In this document: piece after piece, positions 9,139 through 18,131 of the stretch | Position numbering within the stretch: position 1 is the first letter of the stretch | Layout of the letters: each line of letters starts with the position of its first letter | Source: CAZTHK01 sp964613215 | GTDB taxonomy: Bacteria; Krumholzibacteriota; Krumholzibacteriia; Krumholzibacteriales; CAZTHK01 | Length of the DNA: 64,000 bases | Direction: 5' to 3' | Assembly (NCBI GenBank): GCA_964613215.1 | Contig: CAZTHK010000009.1 | Coordinates: 80,527 to 144,526, forward strand | Translations under genes and position numbers: made by a program | Notes under the pieces: model-generated | Databases searched by the model: none | Told to the model about the DNA's origin: nothing | What the model saw: only the letters and a program-made list of their open reading frames with translations

Positions 9139-10281
9139 TTAGTGCATCAGCAGCACCTTTTTGACCAGAGATTTCTTTCCTGTCCTCAGCCGGTAGAAGT
9201 AGACCCCGGAAGCAACCCGCCTTCCGGATTGGTTGACCCCCTTCCATACTACGGAGTGTTCTCCTTCGCTCATCAGTCTGTTCAGGAGTGTTTTTACCCT
9301 TCTTCCGGAAATATCATATATGGATATGTCAGTCATGGAACCTTTTTCCAGGGTAAATTTTATGGTGGTGCACGGGTTGCAGGGATTGGGATAGCAATTC
9401 ATTCCCGTTGCCGGGTGGTGCTGCCCCGACGGTTGCTCCGGCTGATCTTCTACCCCCATTGTGCCCGACCATCCTGCCAGAGTTGCCATCAACCACCAGG
9501 TCGCCTTCCCCTTCTGCTCACAGCTCTGATAGGAAGTATGCTCGGCATCATTTCCGGCCAGGCTGGGATGTTCCACCGGAATTTCCTCTCCGTTATACTG
9601 GTAAGTTGATTGTTCCCACTCACCCCTGTCCGGATTGAACCACCAGGAGTCCAGGTTCTCGAAATCGTAGAGTACCTTGTTATTGGCCAAGCAGAATTCC
9701 CTGATCTGCCTGTTTCGCATGGCCCGGTTGTATCCATAGGCACCATCATACTCGGCGGTACCGGTAAAGTATATGAAGGTCACCCCGGGATATTCATTCT
9801 CCAGGGTCTGCATCGCTTCCAGGTAGTTCTGAACATAGGTATGCGAAGCAGTATTGAGCTGGGTGCACCAGCAGAAACCGGATATGTTGATGGAAGGGTT
9901 TTCATCCAGAACGCTTCTGGTATTATCTATTCCCGATCCCCTCCAGTAGCTCTCCGGTCCTATGGCTGCGGTATAGATGCATAGCGCGTCCGTTTCCCGG
10001 GGGAGTGACCCTCCGTATGCCGGCCAGGCGGCCTGGTAGAAGGGATCCGAAGATTCGATTCTGGACAGTCCCACCATGATCTGCCTGCCGTGAGACATTC
10101 TGCCATAGTGCCACTTGCAACTGTCCTTTGCCGCATTAATTGCCTGGGACGGGATTGCCGAAAGACCGGTACAATGATGATCTATGATCAGAGCCTCCTT
10201 CTGATCCCCGCAATGAGCGGAGGAGGAAAAATTAAGTATCAAAATAACAGCTGTTAGAAGAGTCGTAATTGTTCTGTTCAT
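9139..10281 (-). CDS. Secreted protein with C-terminal type IX-like sorting domain
   Basis: The start is ATG 10281, because the GGAGG within the upstream ATGGAGGAAACA serves as its ribosome site. The product has 380 residues. A signal peptide (TTLLTAVILILNFSSSAHC) is followed by a domain that opens with ALIIDHHCTGLSAIP and YGRMSHGRQIMVG, contains IYFTGTAEYDG, and ends near residue 270. I recognise this only as a recurring uncharacterised secreted type, possibly SGNH-hydrolase-like. The last 90 residues are a FlgD-Ig-like sorting domain: MNCYPNPCNPCTTIKF, then ISIYDISGRRVKTLL and ASGVYFYRL. It is convergent with the che operon end and may be a surface protein. Confidence 0.85.
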   Translation of the reverse strand: MNRTITTLLTAVILILNFSSSAHCGDQKEALIIDHHCTGLSAIPSQAINAAKDSCKWHYGRMSHGRQIMVGLSRIESSDPFYQAAWPAYGGSLPRETDALCIYTAAIGPESYWRGSGIDNTRSVLDENPSINISGFCWCTQLNTASHTYVQNYLEAMQTLENEYPGVTFIYFTGTAEYDGAYGYNRAMRNRQIREFCLANNKVLYDFENLDSWWFNPDRGEWEQSTYQYNGEEIPVEHPSLAGNDAEHTSYQSCEQKGKATWWLMATLAGWSGTMGVEDQPEQPSGQHHPATGMNCYPNPCNPCTTIKFTLEKGSMTDISIYDISGRRVKTLLNRLMSEGEHSVVWKGVNQSGRRVASGVYFYRLRTGKKSLVKKVLLMH

Positions 10282-10750
10282 GGTTGTTTCCTCCATGCTG
10301 ATTCAAACGGTCAGAGGGTGGTGCAGAGGACACCACTATCAATAATTTAAGTTAGTTTATTACCCCAAATCGAACGTCCCGTGCTGAACCTTCGATATGC
10401 CGGTTCAGGAACAGTTACACGATCTTATTCAGATATACTGCACTGCTATTATCTCTGCAATTTTTACCGCAATTAATATTCCGGAAGAGTGTCTGATATA
10501 GTAGATGAAATATTGGACATGGTGCAGTGTTCCCGGTGGGGTAACAGGATTCCCCGGGATTTCCTGTTTTTCTTTTATTAATTCATCTCCGGGTTGAGAG
10601 TACCGGGGGGAAAGGACCGGCTGGTTTGTTATTCCGGATGCAATATGCAATACCGGCTGGCCGGCATTCTGATGGTTTCTCTTGAGTCTTTACTGTGATA
10701 TGTTAGCAGAAAGCTCTTTTTGCCAAGCTCTATTGATTATGGAGGCGAGG
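10282..10750. other. Gene-free spacer with an orphan plus-strand terminator-like hairpin
   Basis: No convincing coding frame is seen in these 469 bases between two divergent genes. The right half contains a hairpin followed by T-rich sequence (10543-10576), described separately. Promoters for both flanking genes are expected here, but I see no near-consensus -35/-10 pair. Confidence 0.5.
10543..10576 (+). terminator. Terminator-like hairpin without an upstream plus-strand gene
   Basis: The arms AACAGGA (10543-10549) and TCCTGTT (10562-10568) can form a 7-bp stem around a 12-base loop and are followed by a T-rich tract (TTTTCTTTT). An overlapping alternative fold pairs TCCCGG at 10531 with CCGGGA at 10554. 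The nearest plus-strand gene upstream ends 1.5 kb earlier, so this could end an unannotated transcript or act as an attenuator for the hydrolase gene at 10751. Confidence 0.4.
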
Positions 10751-11731
10751 ATGGATAGTGGAAATCCGGCTGGTGGCAGACCGGCTGCCTGTGGTAGAAG
10801 GATTATAATTTTTACGGCGATCATTCTAATTCTGGGAGTTTTCATATATACCGGTGGTGAGTGGTACCGGTCCATTGATTACAGGGATAGATTCAACCGG
10901 ATGAAGGGATCCGTTGAGGTGGTGGAGACTGTTCCGGAGGAGAGGCAGGGTCAGAATATACTGTATTGGGTGGAGATAAGATCGGACCGGGAAACTGAAG
11001 TATGGGGATATCTCAAAGTGCCGGGGGATGGAGCAGGACCTTATCCAGCCCTGGTTATTCTGGGGGGATTAAGGACGGGCCCCAATACTGTTCATTATCT
11101 GGGCAAAACCACCGGAATTGTCATACTGGCCCTGGATTATCCCTACCGGGGCAAGCGGGAGGACCTGGGGGTGGGAGGGTTTATCCGTTCTATCCCCCGG
11201 ATTAGAAGGGCGGTGGTGGAAACGGTTCCCGCTGTTATGCTGGGGGTTGATTATCTTCTATCCAGGGATGATGTGGACGAAAACAGGATAACTATGGTGG
11301 GGGGCAGCCTGGGAGCTATGTTTGTACCTGCTGTGGCTGCTTCACACTCCGGGGTATCGGCAGCGGCTATACTATTCGGGGCGGCCGGTCTGGAGAGGCT
11401 TATCAGTGAAAGCCTTGAAGTCCCCTCCCCCCTGGCGGATATCACCGGCTGGATAGGCGCGGTTCTGGTATCGCCGGTGGAACCGCTCAAATATGCGGAT
11501 AAAATTTCGCCCCGTCCCCTGTTCATGTTGAGCGGAATAGATGATGAAAGGATCCCTCCTGAATGCAGCCGGCTGCTCCACCGGAGAGCCGACCATCCCA
11601 AGACGGTAAGATGGATCCGGGCGGGCCATCTTCATGTAAAGTCGGAGGAGTTCCACCGCCGGGTAAGCAGGCGGCTCAGTGAATGGATGGTTTCGAAAGG
11701 TTTGATGGAACCGGGATCTTTCGGTTACTGA
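10751..11731 (+). CDS. Membrane-anchored alpha/beta hydrolase
   Basis: This is a serine hydrolase of the dienelactone hydrolase/prolyl-oligopeptidase-like class; its substrate cannot be told. The start is ATG 10751, immediately after GGAGGCGAGG; an upstream in-frame ATG overlaps that ribosome site. A single N-terminal membrane segment (IIIFTAIILILGVFIY, residues 18-33) anchors 326 residues. The nucleophile elbow is GGSLGA (Ser186), the acid is probably in SGIDDERIP near residue 265, and the His is in AGHLHV near residue 293. The oxyanion strand is VILGG. It stands alone between divergent secreted-protein genes. Confidence 0.85.
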   Translation: MDSGNPAGGRPAACGRRIIIFTAIILILGVFIYTGGEWYRSIDYRDRFNRMKGSVEVVETVPEERQGQNILYWVEIRSDRETEVWGYLKVPGDGAGPYPALVILGGLRTGPNTVHYLGKTTGIVILALDYPYRGKREDLGVGGFIRSIPRIRRAVVETVPAVMLGVDYLLSRDDVDENRITMVGGSLGAMFVPAVAASHSGVSAAAILFGAAGLERLISESLEVPSPLADITGWIGAVLVSPVEPLKYADKISPRPLFMLSGIDDERIPPECSRLLHRRADHPKTVRWIRAGHLHVKSEEFHRRVSRRLSEWMVSKGLMEPGSFGY

Positions 11732-11986
11732 CGGGAACACCGGTATCTTCCCGGACTGTGAAGATTTCTCCGGAAGGGACGGGCTTTTTAACTGTTATTC
11801 CGGATAGAGGTGATATATATTTATGTAGCTGGAAATTGGCCCGGGCGGTAATGTGGTGGCTGCTTGCCGGCCAGCAGGGTAGAGGTGTGGGGAAAATGCT
11901 CAGGTTATACCATCCATGATAATCCGGATGCACCTGCAGCCCGGGAGAATTTACTGTTGCAGTAGATTGAGAGGAAAGAAGAGGTT

Positions 11987-13267
11987 ATGAATAGATCCAA
12001 GGTAGCTATTGTAAAAACAACCCCCCGGACGGTGCTGGAGGATTATCACCGGCTTATGAATCTGGCCAATTACCGGGATGAAATATCACCCTATGTTGAT
12101 ACCGCCCTGAAGATAAACATAAGCTGGCACTTCTTCTATCCCGGGAGTTCAACCACACCCTGGCAGCTGGAGGGGGTAATAAGGACCATGAAAAGGGATG
12201 GATACGATCCTTCTCTGATACACGCCTGCCACAACAGGACGGTGGTTATAGACGCCCATCTGGGGGAGAGGGAGAACAAGCAGGTCAATGTAACCGACCT
12301 GCACGGTCTTCGTAACATCCATCTTTATGAGGGCGAGGAATGGATACATATAAGAGATGCTGTGGGTGATCTGGCGGACAGTTTTATTGCACTCAACCAG
12401 GTATATCCGGATGGATTCATGATCCCCAGGAGGCTGATGGATGAAAATATAATCCACCTGCCCACCGTCAAAACTCATGTTTTTACCACCACCACGGGGG
12501 CGATGAAGAATGCCTTTGGAGGCCTTCTGAATGAGAAAAGACACTGGACTCACCCGGTCATTCATGAGACTCTGGTCGATCTCCTGAGAATCCAGAAGAA
12601 GATACATTCCGGAGTTTTTGCGGTTATGGACGGAACTTTTGCCGGAGACGGCCCTGGACCCAGATGCATGATTCCCCATGTTAAGAACGTTCTTCTGGCC
12701 TCATCCGATCAAGTGGCTATAGATGCAGCTGCTGCCAGGCTGATGGGTTTCGATCCCATGAAGGATCTCAAATATGTCAGGATGGCTCATGAAGCGGGAT
12801 TGGGCACCGGCAAACCGGAAGAGATAGAGATGGTGGGAGACCTGGATGCAATTAACCAGAACTGGAATTTCAACGGCCCCTTCAGAAAGATGACCTTCGC
12901 CAGCAGAATGCAGCACAAGATATACTGGGGCCCGTTGAAGAAACCCCTGGAGTGGTCACTTAAAACCGTGCTGGCTCCATGGTCATTTATCGCCAGTGTT
13001 CTTTATCATGATTTCTTCTGGTATACCTTGAATGAGCGAAGGGTACTGAAGATATTAAACAGTCCCTGGGGCAGGTTGTTTAATAATTGGGAGAAACTGG
13101 AGATACCCCCGGACCGGCTGGATGTTCCCGGCTGGGAGAATGTAGGGGAGGAACCGGCCCGCTTGGATGAGAGGAGTGTTAGACATCTGATCAAGGCCTT
13201 CCGGGTAATGGGGACCACCCTGAAAGAGATTCCCGATTTTATCAGGGGCACTCAAACGGGCAGCTGA
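11987..13267 (+). CDS. DUF362 domain protein
   Basis: The 426-residue protein shows the DUF362 signature HLPTVKTHVFTTTTGAMKNAFGGLL, followed by VMDGTFAGDGPGPR and SSDQVAIDAAAARLMGFDP. Members are poorly characterised and are often fused to a ferredoxin. Here no CxxCxxC motif occurs, so this is the cluster-free form. The last 130 residues carry a hydrophobic stretch (VLAPWSFIASVLYHDFFWY), which may attach the protein to the membrane. A purine-rich GAGGAAAGAAGAGG precedes the ATG. It is a stand-alone gene with 255 bases before it, in which I see no gene. Confidence 0.85.
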   Translation: MNRSKVAIVKTTPRTVLEDYHRLMNLANYRDEISPYVDTALKINISWHFFYPGSSTTPWQLEGVIRTMKRDGYDPSLIHACHNRTVVIDAHLGERENKQVNVTDLHGLRNIHLYEGEEWIHIRDAVGDLADSFIALNQVYPDGFMIPRRLMDENIIHLPTVKTHVFTTTTGAMKNAFGGLLNEKRHWTHPVIHETLVDLLRIQKKIHSGVFAVMDGTFAGDGPGPRCMIPHVKNVLLASSDQVAIDAAAARLMGFDPMKDLKYVRMAHEAGLGTGKPEEIEMVGDLDAINQNWNFNGPFRKMTFASRMQHKIYWGPLKKPLEWSLKTVLAPWSFIASVLYHDFFWYTLNERRVLKILNSPWGRLFNNWEKLEIPPDRLDVPGWENVGEEPARLDERSVRHLIKAFRVMGTTLKEIPDFIRGTQTGS

Positions 13268-13307
13268 AGTCAGCCGGTGGCGTCCCCCTGTCTCCGGCAT
13301 TTTACCT

Positions 13308-16300
13308 CTAACGTAGATATATTATCTTCCTGGTACGGGTGTACCGGCCCGCTTTTATCCTTACAAAGTAGACTCCCGAAGAGGTGTGGTTGTCCTTATC
13401 ATCCCTTCCCCTCCATATCAGGGTGTGATCACCCGCATTCCTGCTGCCATCCAGCAGTGTTTTGACCAGACGTCCGGATACATCGAAGATCTTGATGGTC
13501 ACTCTGCCCGAAACGGCCAGGGAGAACTCAATAGTGGTGGTTCCGTTGAATGGATTGGGATAGTTCTGTTTCAATGAGTTGGTGTAACGGGGGGTATCAT
13601 CGGCCCCGGTGGCTTCGTCCTGGATGGTAAACAGGCTGTCGCTGGTATCCTGGCCGGTATTGAGATAGGGATCGAAGGCCAGAATTTTTACCATGCAGGA
13701 ATCCGAGGGGGTAGAGGGAACTATCCATGTGTAGGTGGAATCGTCAGGTTCACCTCCGGAAACCAGGGAGTAGTTGTTTCCCCCATCTCCGGTATAGTAT
13801 ATCTCCACCGAATCCACTCCGCTGCTGTCGGTTGCCACCCACTGAATCTGGATGGTGTCGCCGGCGGCAACCGTTTCGCCACCGTTGGGGTAAGTCACCG
13901 TTACCACGGGAGAAGCGCTATCACTGCCTGAGGTACAGGCGGATCTTTCCTGTGAGTAGCCTCCTCCCAGCCCGTCACTGTTAACTGCAGAGACACGATA
14001 GTAATGACAGCCCTCCACCGGCTGGTGTTGATAGGTGGTAACACCTGACGGTACGGTATCTATAAGAAGTGTCCGGGAGGGATGGAATCCCCCGGCAGTA
14101 TCGCTGTATATGGCATGGTAACTCAGCTCCGGCGAGGAATTCTCGTCCCACTGGAGAATTATGGTGGTATCGCCGTCTGCTGTGGCAGTGAGGTTCTGAA
14201 CCAGGGTGGGAGCAGCCATGACAGCATCCGGGCCTCCGAAAGCTCCCTGATTAGATCTTGAACCATCAGGATCGCTGTAACCGGGATCCCCTCTGTCAAT
14301 GCCTGGAGAATGTACCATCAGGTGATAGTCCATGGAGGTGGTGTCGGCATAGAGGGGAGCCAGGTTGGTGTTGGTCGAATCAGGATCTATTCCGTTGATA
14401 TCAGCCGGCTGGTTGCCGAAACAGTTGTTGTATCCGAAGGACCACTGGGGGGTATTGTTTATGTATACCCCATAACCCCGGCCATAGGTAATCATGTTGT
14501 TGTGGCAGTAAAGGGAGTTGAGGGAGTTAAAAGAAACATTACCCCCGTAGTACTGGGCAGTATTATGATCGATGGTATTATTGACCATCCGGACTCTGGA
14601 ACTGTCGGTATCCACTCCTCCCCCCAGGATGGATGTTTGATTATACATTATCTGGCAGTTGGAAACGTTCAGGCTGTCCGCCCGGTGGTATATGCCTCCG
14701 CCAGTGGAAGAAGAGATATTATCCCTGATAATTGAATGGGAAATGAATGTTTCCGATCTGCCGGAGTATATTCCCCCTCCCTGATCGGAGACCTCATGCC
14801 CGTATACAGTATCATGGCTGGAGGTAAAGGAGCCGTTTTCAGCGCATATTCCACCACCACTCTTGAAGTTATCATTTTCAAAGATACGGTTTCCCTCCAG
14901 GGTGAAGGTAGAATTGAGGGCGTATAACCCGCCTCCTGACCTCTTGCCGGTATAATCTGCATTGGAATAATTATCATTGATGGTATTTTCTTTCAGCTGT
15001 GCATCACACTGATACGCATATATTGCTCCACCCGATTGGGCGGTACAGTTGTAAATATGGTTGCCCTGGATAACAGCACTGCCCTGGTAACATGATATTC
15101 CCCCGCCGGCACTGTAACCGGAGGCATTGGCAATACCGCAACCGGTGATAATATTATCCTTGATGATACAGCTGGACTGATAACTGAAGATGGCACCACC
15201 GTATATGGCGGCTTCTGGAATACTGGCACTGGTGCCGGTTCCATTCTGGAGGGTAAAGCCCTCTATGCCGCAGGTATCACTGCCGGTATACATGAAGGAG
15301 ACCGGACTGCCGTTACTGCTTATTACGGTGGTGTTGAGTTCCGGATCCCTTACGGTGAAATCCTGATTCCAGCCGCCCAGCAGGTATGTCCCGGTACTGT
15401 TAATAATAACTGCCTGATTGTATGTGGAAGCCGCTACCATCACGGTATCGCCGGACTCGGATGCGTCTAAAGCGTCCTGGATGCTATTGGCCGCCCATTG
15501 GGGTGTAGTGTATGGATATATATTATCACCGCCGGGTGAAACATAACGCCGGGGCAGTCCCTCAATCTCGAAATCCGAATCGCTGTAATCGAAACCGCCG
15601 ATGCCCCCGTTCAGATAAGCTGTTACCTTTATTTTAGCGGTTTCTACAGGGAGGTTGCTGACCTCCCAGGTGTACGAGTCGACCCCCACCAGTCCCGTGC
15701 AGATGGTATCCTGATAGGTTGCTCCACTGTCCAGGCTGAGGAGTATACTTAATGAATCGGGGGTCTCCCGCCGGGTGGTCCAGGTGATATCGTAGTCTTC
15801 ACCCACCTGAAGCACTTCCCCTCCATTGGGGGTATTCACATGAACCAGCACATCACTGGGTATGTAGTCGATCTGATAGGTGCCGCTCTCAATATTGTTC
15901 CAGCCGTATTTTATATAACAGTAGCCATCTATTCCCCAGTCGGTACCCCAGCTGTTCTTGATTATCCAGGCTCCCTCTCCGCCGCACATATTATCATCCC
16001 AGCCTACTATCAGGACGGCGTGACTGCCCACTACCGGATCGCTGGATTCGAAACAGCCTCCTCCGTAATCATAGAATACATCCACTACATCCATGGAAGT
16101 ATATACCGGGCCGGTTAACAGGGCTTCCTTTATCGAATTGACATTTCCGGAAACTGAAGAGTAGTTGGAGATTCTGCCTATTACCTCACACTGTTCCTGG
16201 GTACAGGGGAAACCGTCCGCTTCCTGATAAGGTATGCATGATTCCTTTACCGAGCCGTAGTCGAGGAAAACCTGATATGCCAGTGAAGCCCAGCCGCCGT

Positions 16301-16766
16301 CACAGCCGCGGTCGTACGAGTTGCAGTCCATCACCTGCTGTTCCGACAGGTCCTCCAGGCGTTCGTCATATATTCTGATATGTGATTCCATCTGAGCGGT
16401 AGCGGCGAAGGACCAGCAGGCACCACAGGACCCCTGGTCCTTGGCCGGGGTGGTACCATCCATGGTTCGCCAGTCCAGTGAAGGATCATAGGTTGCTTCC
16501 GATGGAGCGGTAATCACCGGTATTCTCTCTCTTACGCTGTCGGGTACATCCATGGCTCCCAGCATGCTTCTTTTCTCCTCCCGGGAAAGGCGGGACAGGG
16601 GGGTACGGCGGGCCCTCCAGTGATATCCGTTTTCCTTGAGATACCGGTTGAGCCGGTTGATTCTTCTGTTGGTGGAGCCGGCTCCGGCGCCGAGGGGATA
16701 TAAAAGCAATGCCAGAAGAGATATTAACAAAAGTACAGATCTTGTAGTGGATATCCTGTTAATCAT
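13308..16766 (-). CDS. Papain-family (C1) protease fused to a beta-helix and sorting domain
   Basis: I place the start at ATG 16766, after AAGGAAAG, giving 1152 residues. A signal peptide (VLLLISLLALLLYPLGAGA) and a short propeptide lead into a C1 peptidase with oxyanion Gln111 and catalytic Cys117 (DQGSCGACWSF), His in GSHAVLIVGWDD and Asn in IIKNSWGTDWG. An Ig-like module (VNTPNGGEVLQVGEDYDITW) follows, then a right-handed parallel beta-helix of about 350 residues with many GGGI/GGAIY turns. After this come a fibronectin-type section, a second Ig-like module (VTYPNGGETVAAGDTIQIQW) and the sorting domain (NYPNPFNGTTTIEF, SSGVYFVRI). It is probably an exported surface or secreted protease. 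All catalytic residues are present. Confidence 0.92.
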   Translation of the reverse strand: MINRISTTRSVLLLISLLALLLYPLGAGAGSTNRRINRLNRYLKENGYHWRARRTPLSRLSREEKRSMLGAMDVPDSVRERIPVITAPSEATYDPSLDWRTMDGTTPAKDQGSCGACWSFAATAQMESHIRIYDERLEDLSEQQVMDCNSYDRGCDGGWASLAYQVFLDYGSVKESCIPYQEADGFPCTQEQCEVIGRISNYSSVSGNVNSIKEALLTGPVYTSMDVVDVFYDYGGGCFESSDPVVGSHAVLIVGWDDNMCGGEGAWIIKNSWGTDWGIDGYCYIKYGWNNIESGTYQIDYIPSDVLVHVNTPNGGEVLQVGEDYDITWTTRRETPDSLSILLSLDSGATYQDTICTGLVGVDSYTWEVSNLPVETAKIKVTAYLNGGIGGFDYSDSDFEIEGLPRRYVSPGGDNIYPYTTPQWAANSIQDALDASESGDTVMVAASTYNQAVIINSTGTYLLGGWNQDFTVRDPELNTTVISSNGSPVSFMYTGSDTCGIEGFTLQNGTGTSASIPEAAIYGGAIFSYQSSCIIKDNIITGCGIANASGYSAGGGISCYQGSAVIQGNHIYNCTAQSGGAIYAYQCDAQLKENTINDNYSNADYTGKRSGGGLYALNSTFTLEGNRIFENDNFKSGGGICAENGSFTSSHDTVYGHEVSDQGGGIYSGRSETFISHSIIRDNISSSTGGGIYHRADSLNVSNCQIMYNQTSILGGGVDTDSSRVRMVNNTIDHNTAQYYGGNVSFNSLNSLYCHNNMITYGRGYGVYINNTPQWSFGYNNCFGNQPADINGIDPDSTNTNLAPLYADTTSMDYHLMVHSPGIDRGDPGYSDPDGSRSNQGAFGGPDAVMAAPTLVQNLTATADGDTTIILQWDENSSPELSYHAIYSDTAGGFHPSRTLLIDTVPSGVTTYQHQPVEGCHYYRVSAVNSDGLGGGYSQERSACTSGSDSASPVVTVTYPNGGETVAAGDTIQIQWVATDSSGVDSVEIYYTGDGGNNYSLVSGGEPDDSTYTWIVPSTPSDSCMVKILAFDPYLNTGQDTSDSLFTIQDEATGADDTPRYTNSLKQNYPNPFNGTTTIEFSLAVSGRVTIKIFDVSGRLVKTLLDGSRNAGDHTLIWRGRDDKDNHTSSGVYFVRIKAGRYTRTRKIIYLR

Positions 16767-17141
16767 ATTGTGCCACTTTCCTTTTCGGTTTTTTTTGAAA
16801 CTTTTGATGCTCAAACACATAAAAACAGGTAAGCAGAGGATAAAAGAAAGGATTAAGGCAGGAACTTAATCCTGATGCTGTTATTATATATTACCATGAT
16901 ATATAAATAGATTCAACCTGTAATTAGAAAAAAATACTTATATACTTTAACTTAGCAGGGATTAAGAGAGTTGGATCAGTGTAACTTTGATGGAAACAGA
17001 AGGACAGGAATCAACCAGCTGAAGTTGAGATAGCCCAGATTGGACAGGAGGGTAAGTTGTTTTTGAAATCTTGCAAGAAAAAGCGATTTTTATTACTTTA
17101 TGGTTTCAAAGTGTTTTCATTTATACAAGCGAGGTTGGAAA
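16767..17141. other. Divergent spacer between the protease gene and the Bat operon
   Basis: This 375-base AT-rich spacer holds no supportable gene. It should contain the promoters for both directions. A candidate minus-strand promoter is listed separately. On the plus strand TTGCAA (17071) and TACTTT (17094) are spaced by 17 bases, a weak match that could drive moxR. Confidence 0.5.
16888..16916 (-). promoter_or_regulatory. Candidate sigma-70-type promoter for the C1 protease gene
   Basis: On the minus strand TTGAAT and TAATAT are separated by exactly 17 bases, with a second TATAAT five bases further along. Each box matches four of six consensus bases. The predicted leader would be about 115 bases. 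Confidence 0.35.
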
Positions 17142-18131
17142 ATGGTCATTGATGTAAAGAAAATCGGGGAAAAGGTAGAGAAGGAGAGTAAAACACTCCA
17201 GAATATCAGGGATGAGATAAGGAAGAATATAGTGGGACAGGAATATCTTATCGAACGCCTGCTGGTTGGGTTGCTCTGCAACAACCATATACTGATCGAG
17301 GGGGTTCCCGGTCTGGCTAAGACACTGGCGGTGACTACCATGGCAAACAGCATCAAGGCTTCTTTTCAGAGGATTCAGTTCACCCCTGACCTTCTTCCGG
17401 CTGATCTACTCGGTACCCTGATATACAATCCCCGGTCGGGGGAATTTACCACCAAGAAGGGTCCCGTCTTTGCCAACATTATACTGGCGGATGAGATAAA
17501 CAGGGCCCCCGCCAAGGTGCAGTCCGCCCTTCTGGAAGCGATGCAGGAGAGACAGGTTACCATAGGGGAGGAGAGTTTCAAGCTGGATCAGCCCTTCATG
17601 GTTCTGGCAACCCAGAATCCTATCGAACAGGAGGGCACCTATCCCCTCCCGGAGGCTCAGGTGGACAGATTCATGCTGAAACTTGAGATAACTTATCCCA
17701 GCAAGGAAGAGGAAAAAAAGATATTGAAGCGGATGTCCGCTTCATCAATTGATCTCAGTGTGGACCCGGTGATAGAGCCTTCAGATATTATAAGGCTGAG
17801 GGAACTGGCCGATCAGATATATATGGATGAAAAGGTGGAGGATTATATCATCGATATAGTCCAGGCTACCAGAAAACCGGAAGATTATGATCTGGCCATG
17901 GGCAATCTTATCCAGTACGGGGCCTCCCCCCGGGCCACCATATACCTTGCCATGGCATCCCGGGCTTACGCCCTCCTCCAGGGCAGGGGATACGTTACTC
18001 CACAGGATGTGAAGTCCATCGGTATGGATGTGTTAAGACACCGGGTGATTGTTACCTATGAGGCTGAAGCCGAAGAGAAGACATCCAACCATATTGTTCA
18101 GGATATATTCGATAATGTGGCGGTACCATGA
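17142..18131 (+). CDS. moxR: MoxR-family AAA+ ATPase
   Basis: MoxR ATPases act as chaperone-like remodelers with VWA-domain partners, exactly the proteins encoded downstream. The start is ATG 17142 behind GAGGTTGG. The 329 residues show Walker A GVPGLAKT, Walker B ILADEINRAPAKVQSALLEAMQE, the sensor segment ATQNPIEQEGTYPLPEAQVDRF, and the C-terminal lid with GASPRATIYLAMASRA. It is the first gene of the nine-gene Bat operon, and its stop overlaps the next start (ATGA). Confidence 0.95.
   Translation: MVIDVKKIGEKVEKESKTLQNIRDEIRKNIVGQEYLIERLLVGLLCNNHILIEGVPGLAKTLAVTTMANSIKASFQRIQFTPDLLPADLLGTLIYNPRSGEFTTKKGPVFANIILADEINRAPAKVQSALLEAMQERQVTIGEESFKLDQPFMVLATQNPIEQEGTYPLPEAQVDRFMLKLEITYPSKEEEKKILKRMSASSIDLSVDPVIEPSDIIRLRELADQIYMDEKVEDYIIDIVQATRKPEDYDLAMGNLIQYGASPRATIYLAMASRAYALLQGRGYVTPQDVKSIGMDVLRHRVIVTYEAEAEEKTSNHIVQDIFDNVAVP

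Noticed and set aside
11683..11919. A 78-codon frame overlapping the end of the alpha/beta hydrolase gene
   Set aside because: It overlaps a certain gene by 49 bases, is out of phase, and resembles no protein.
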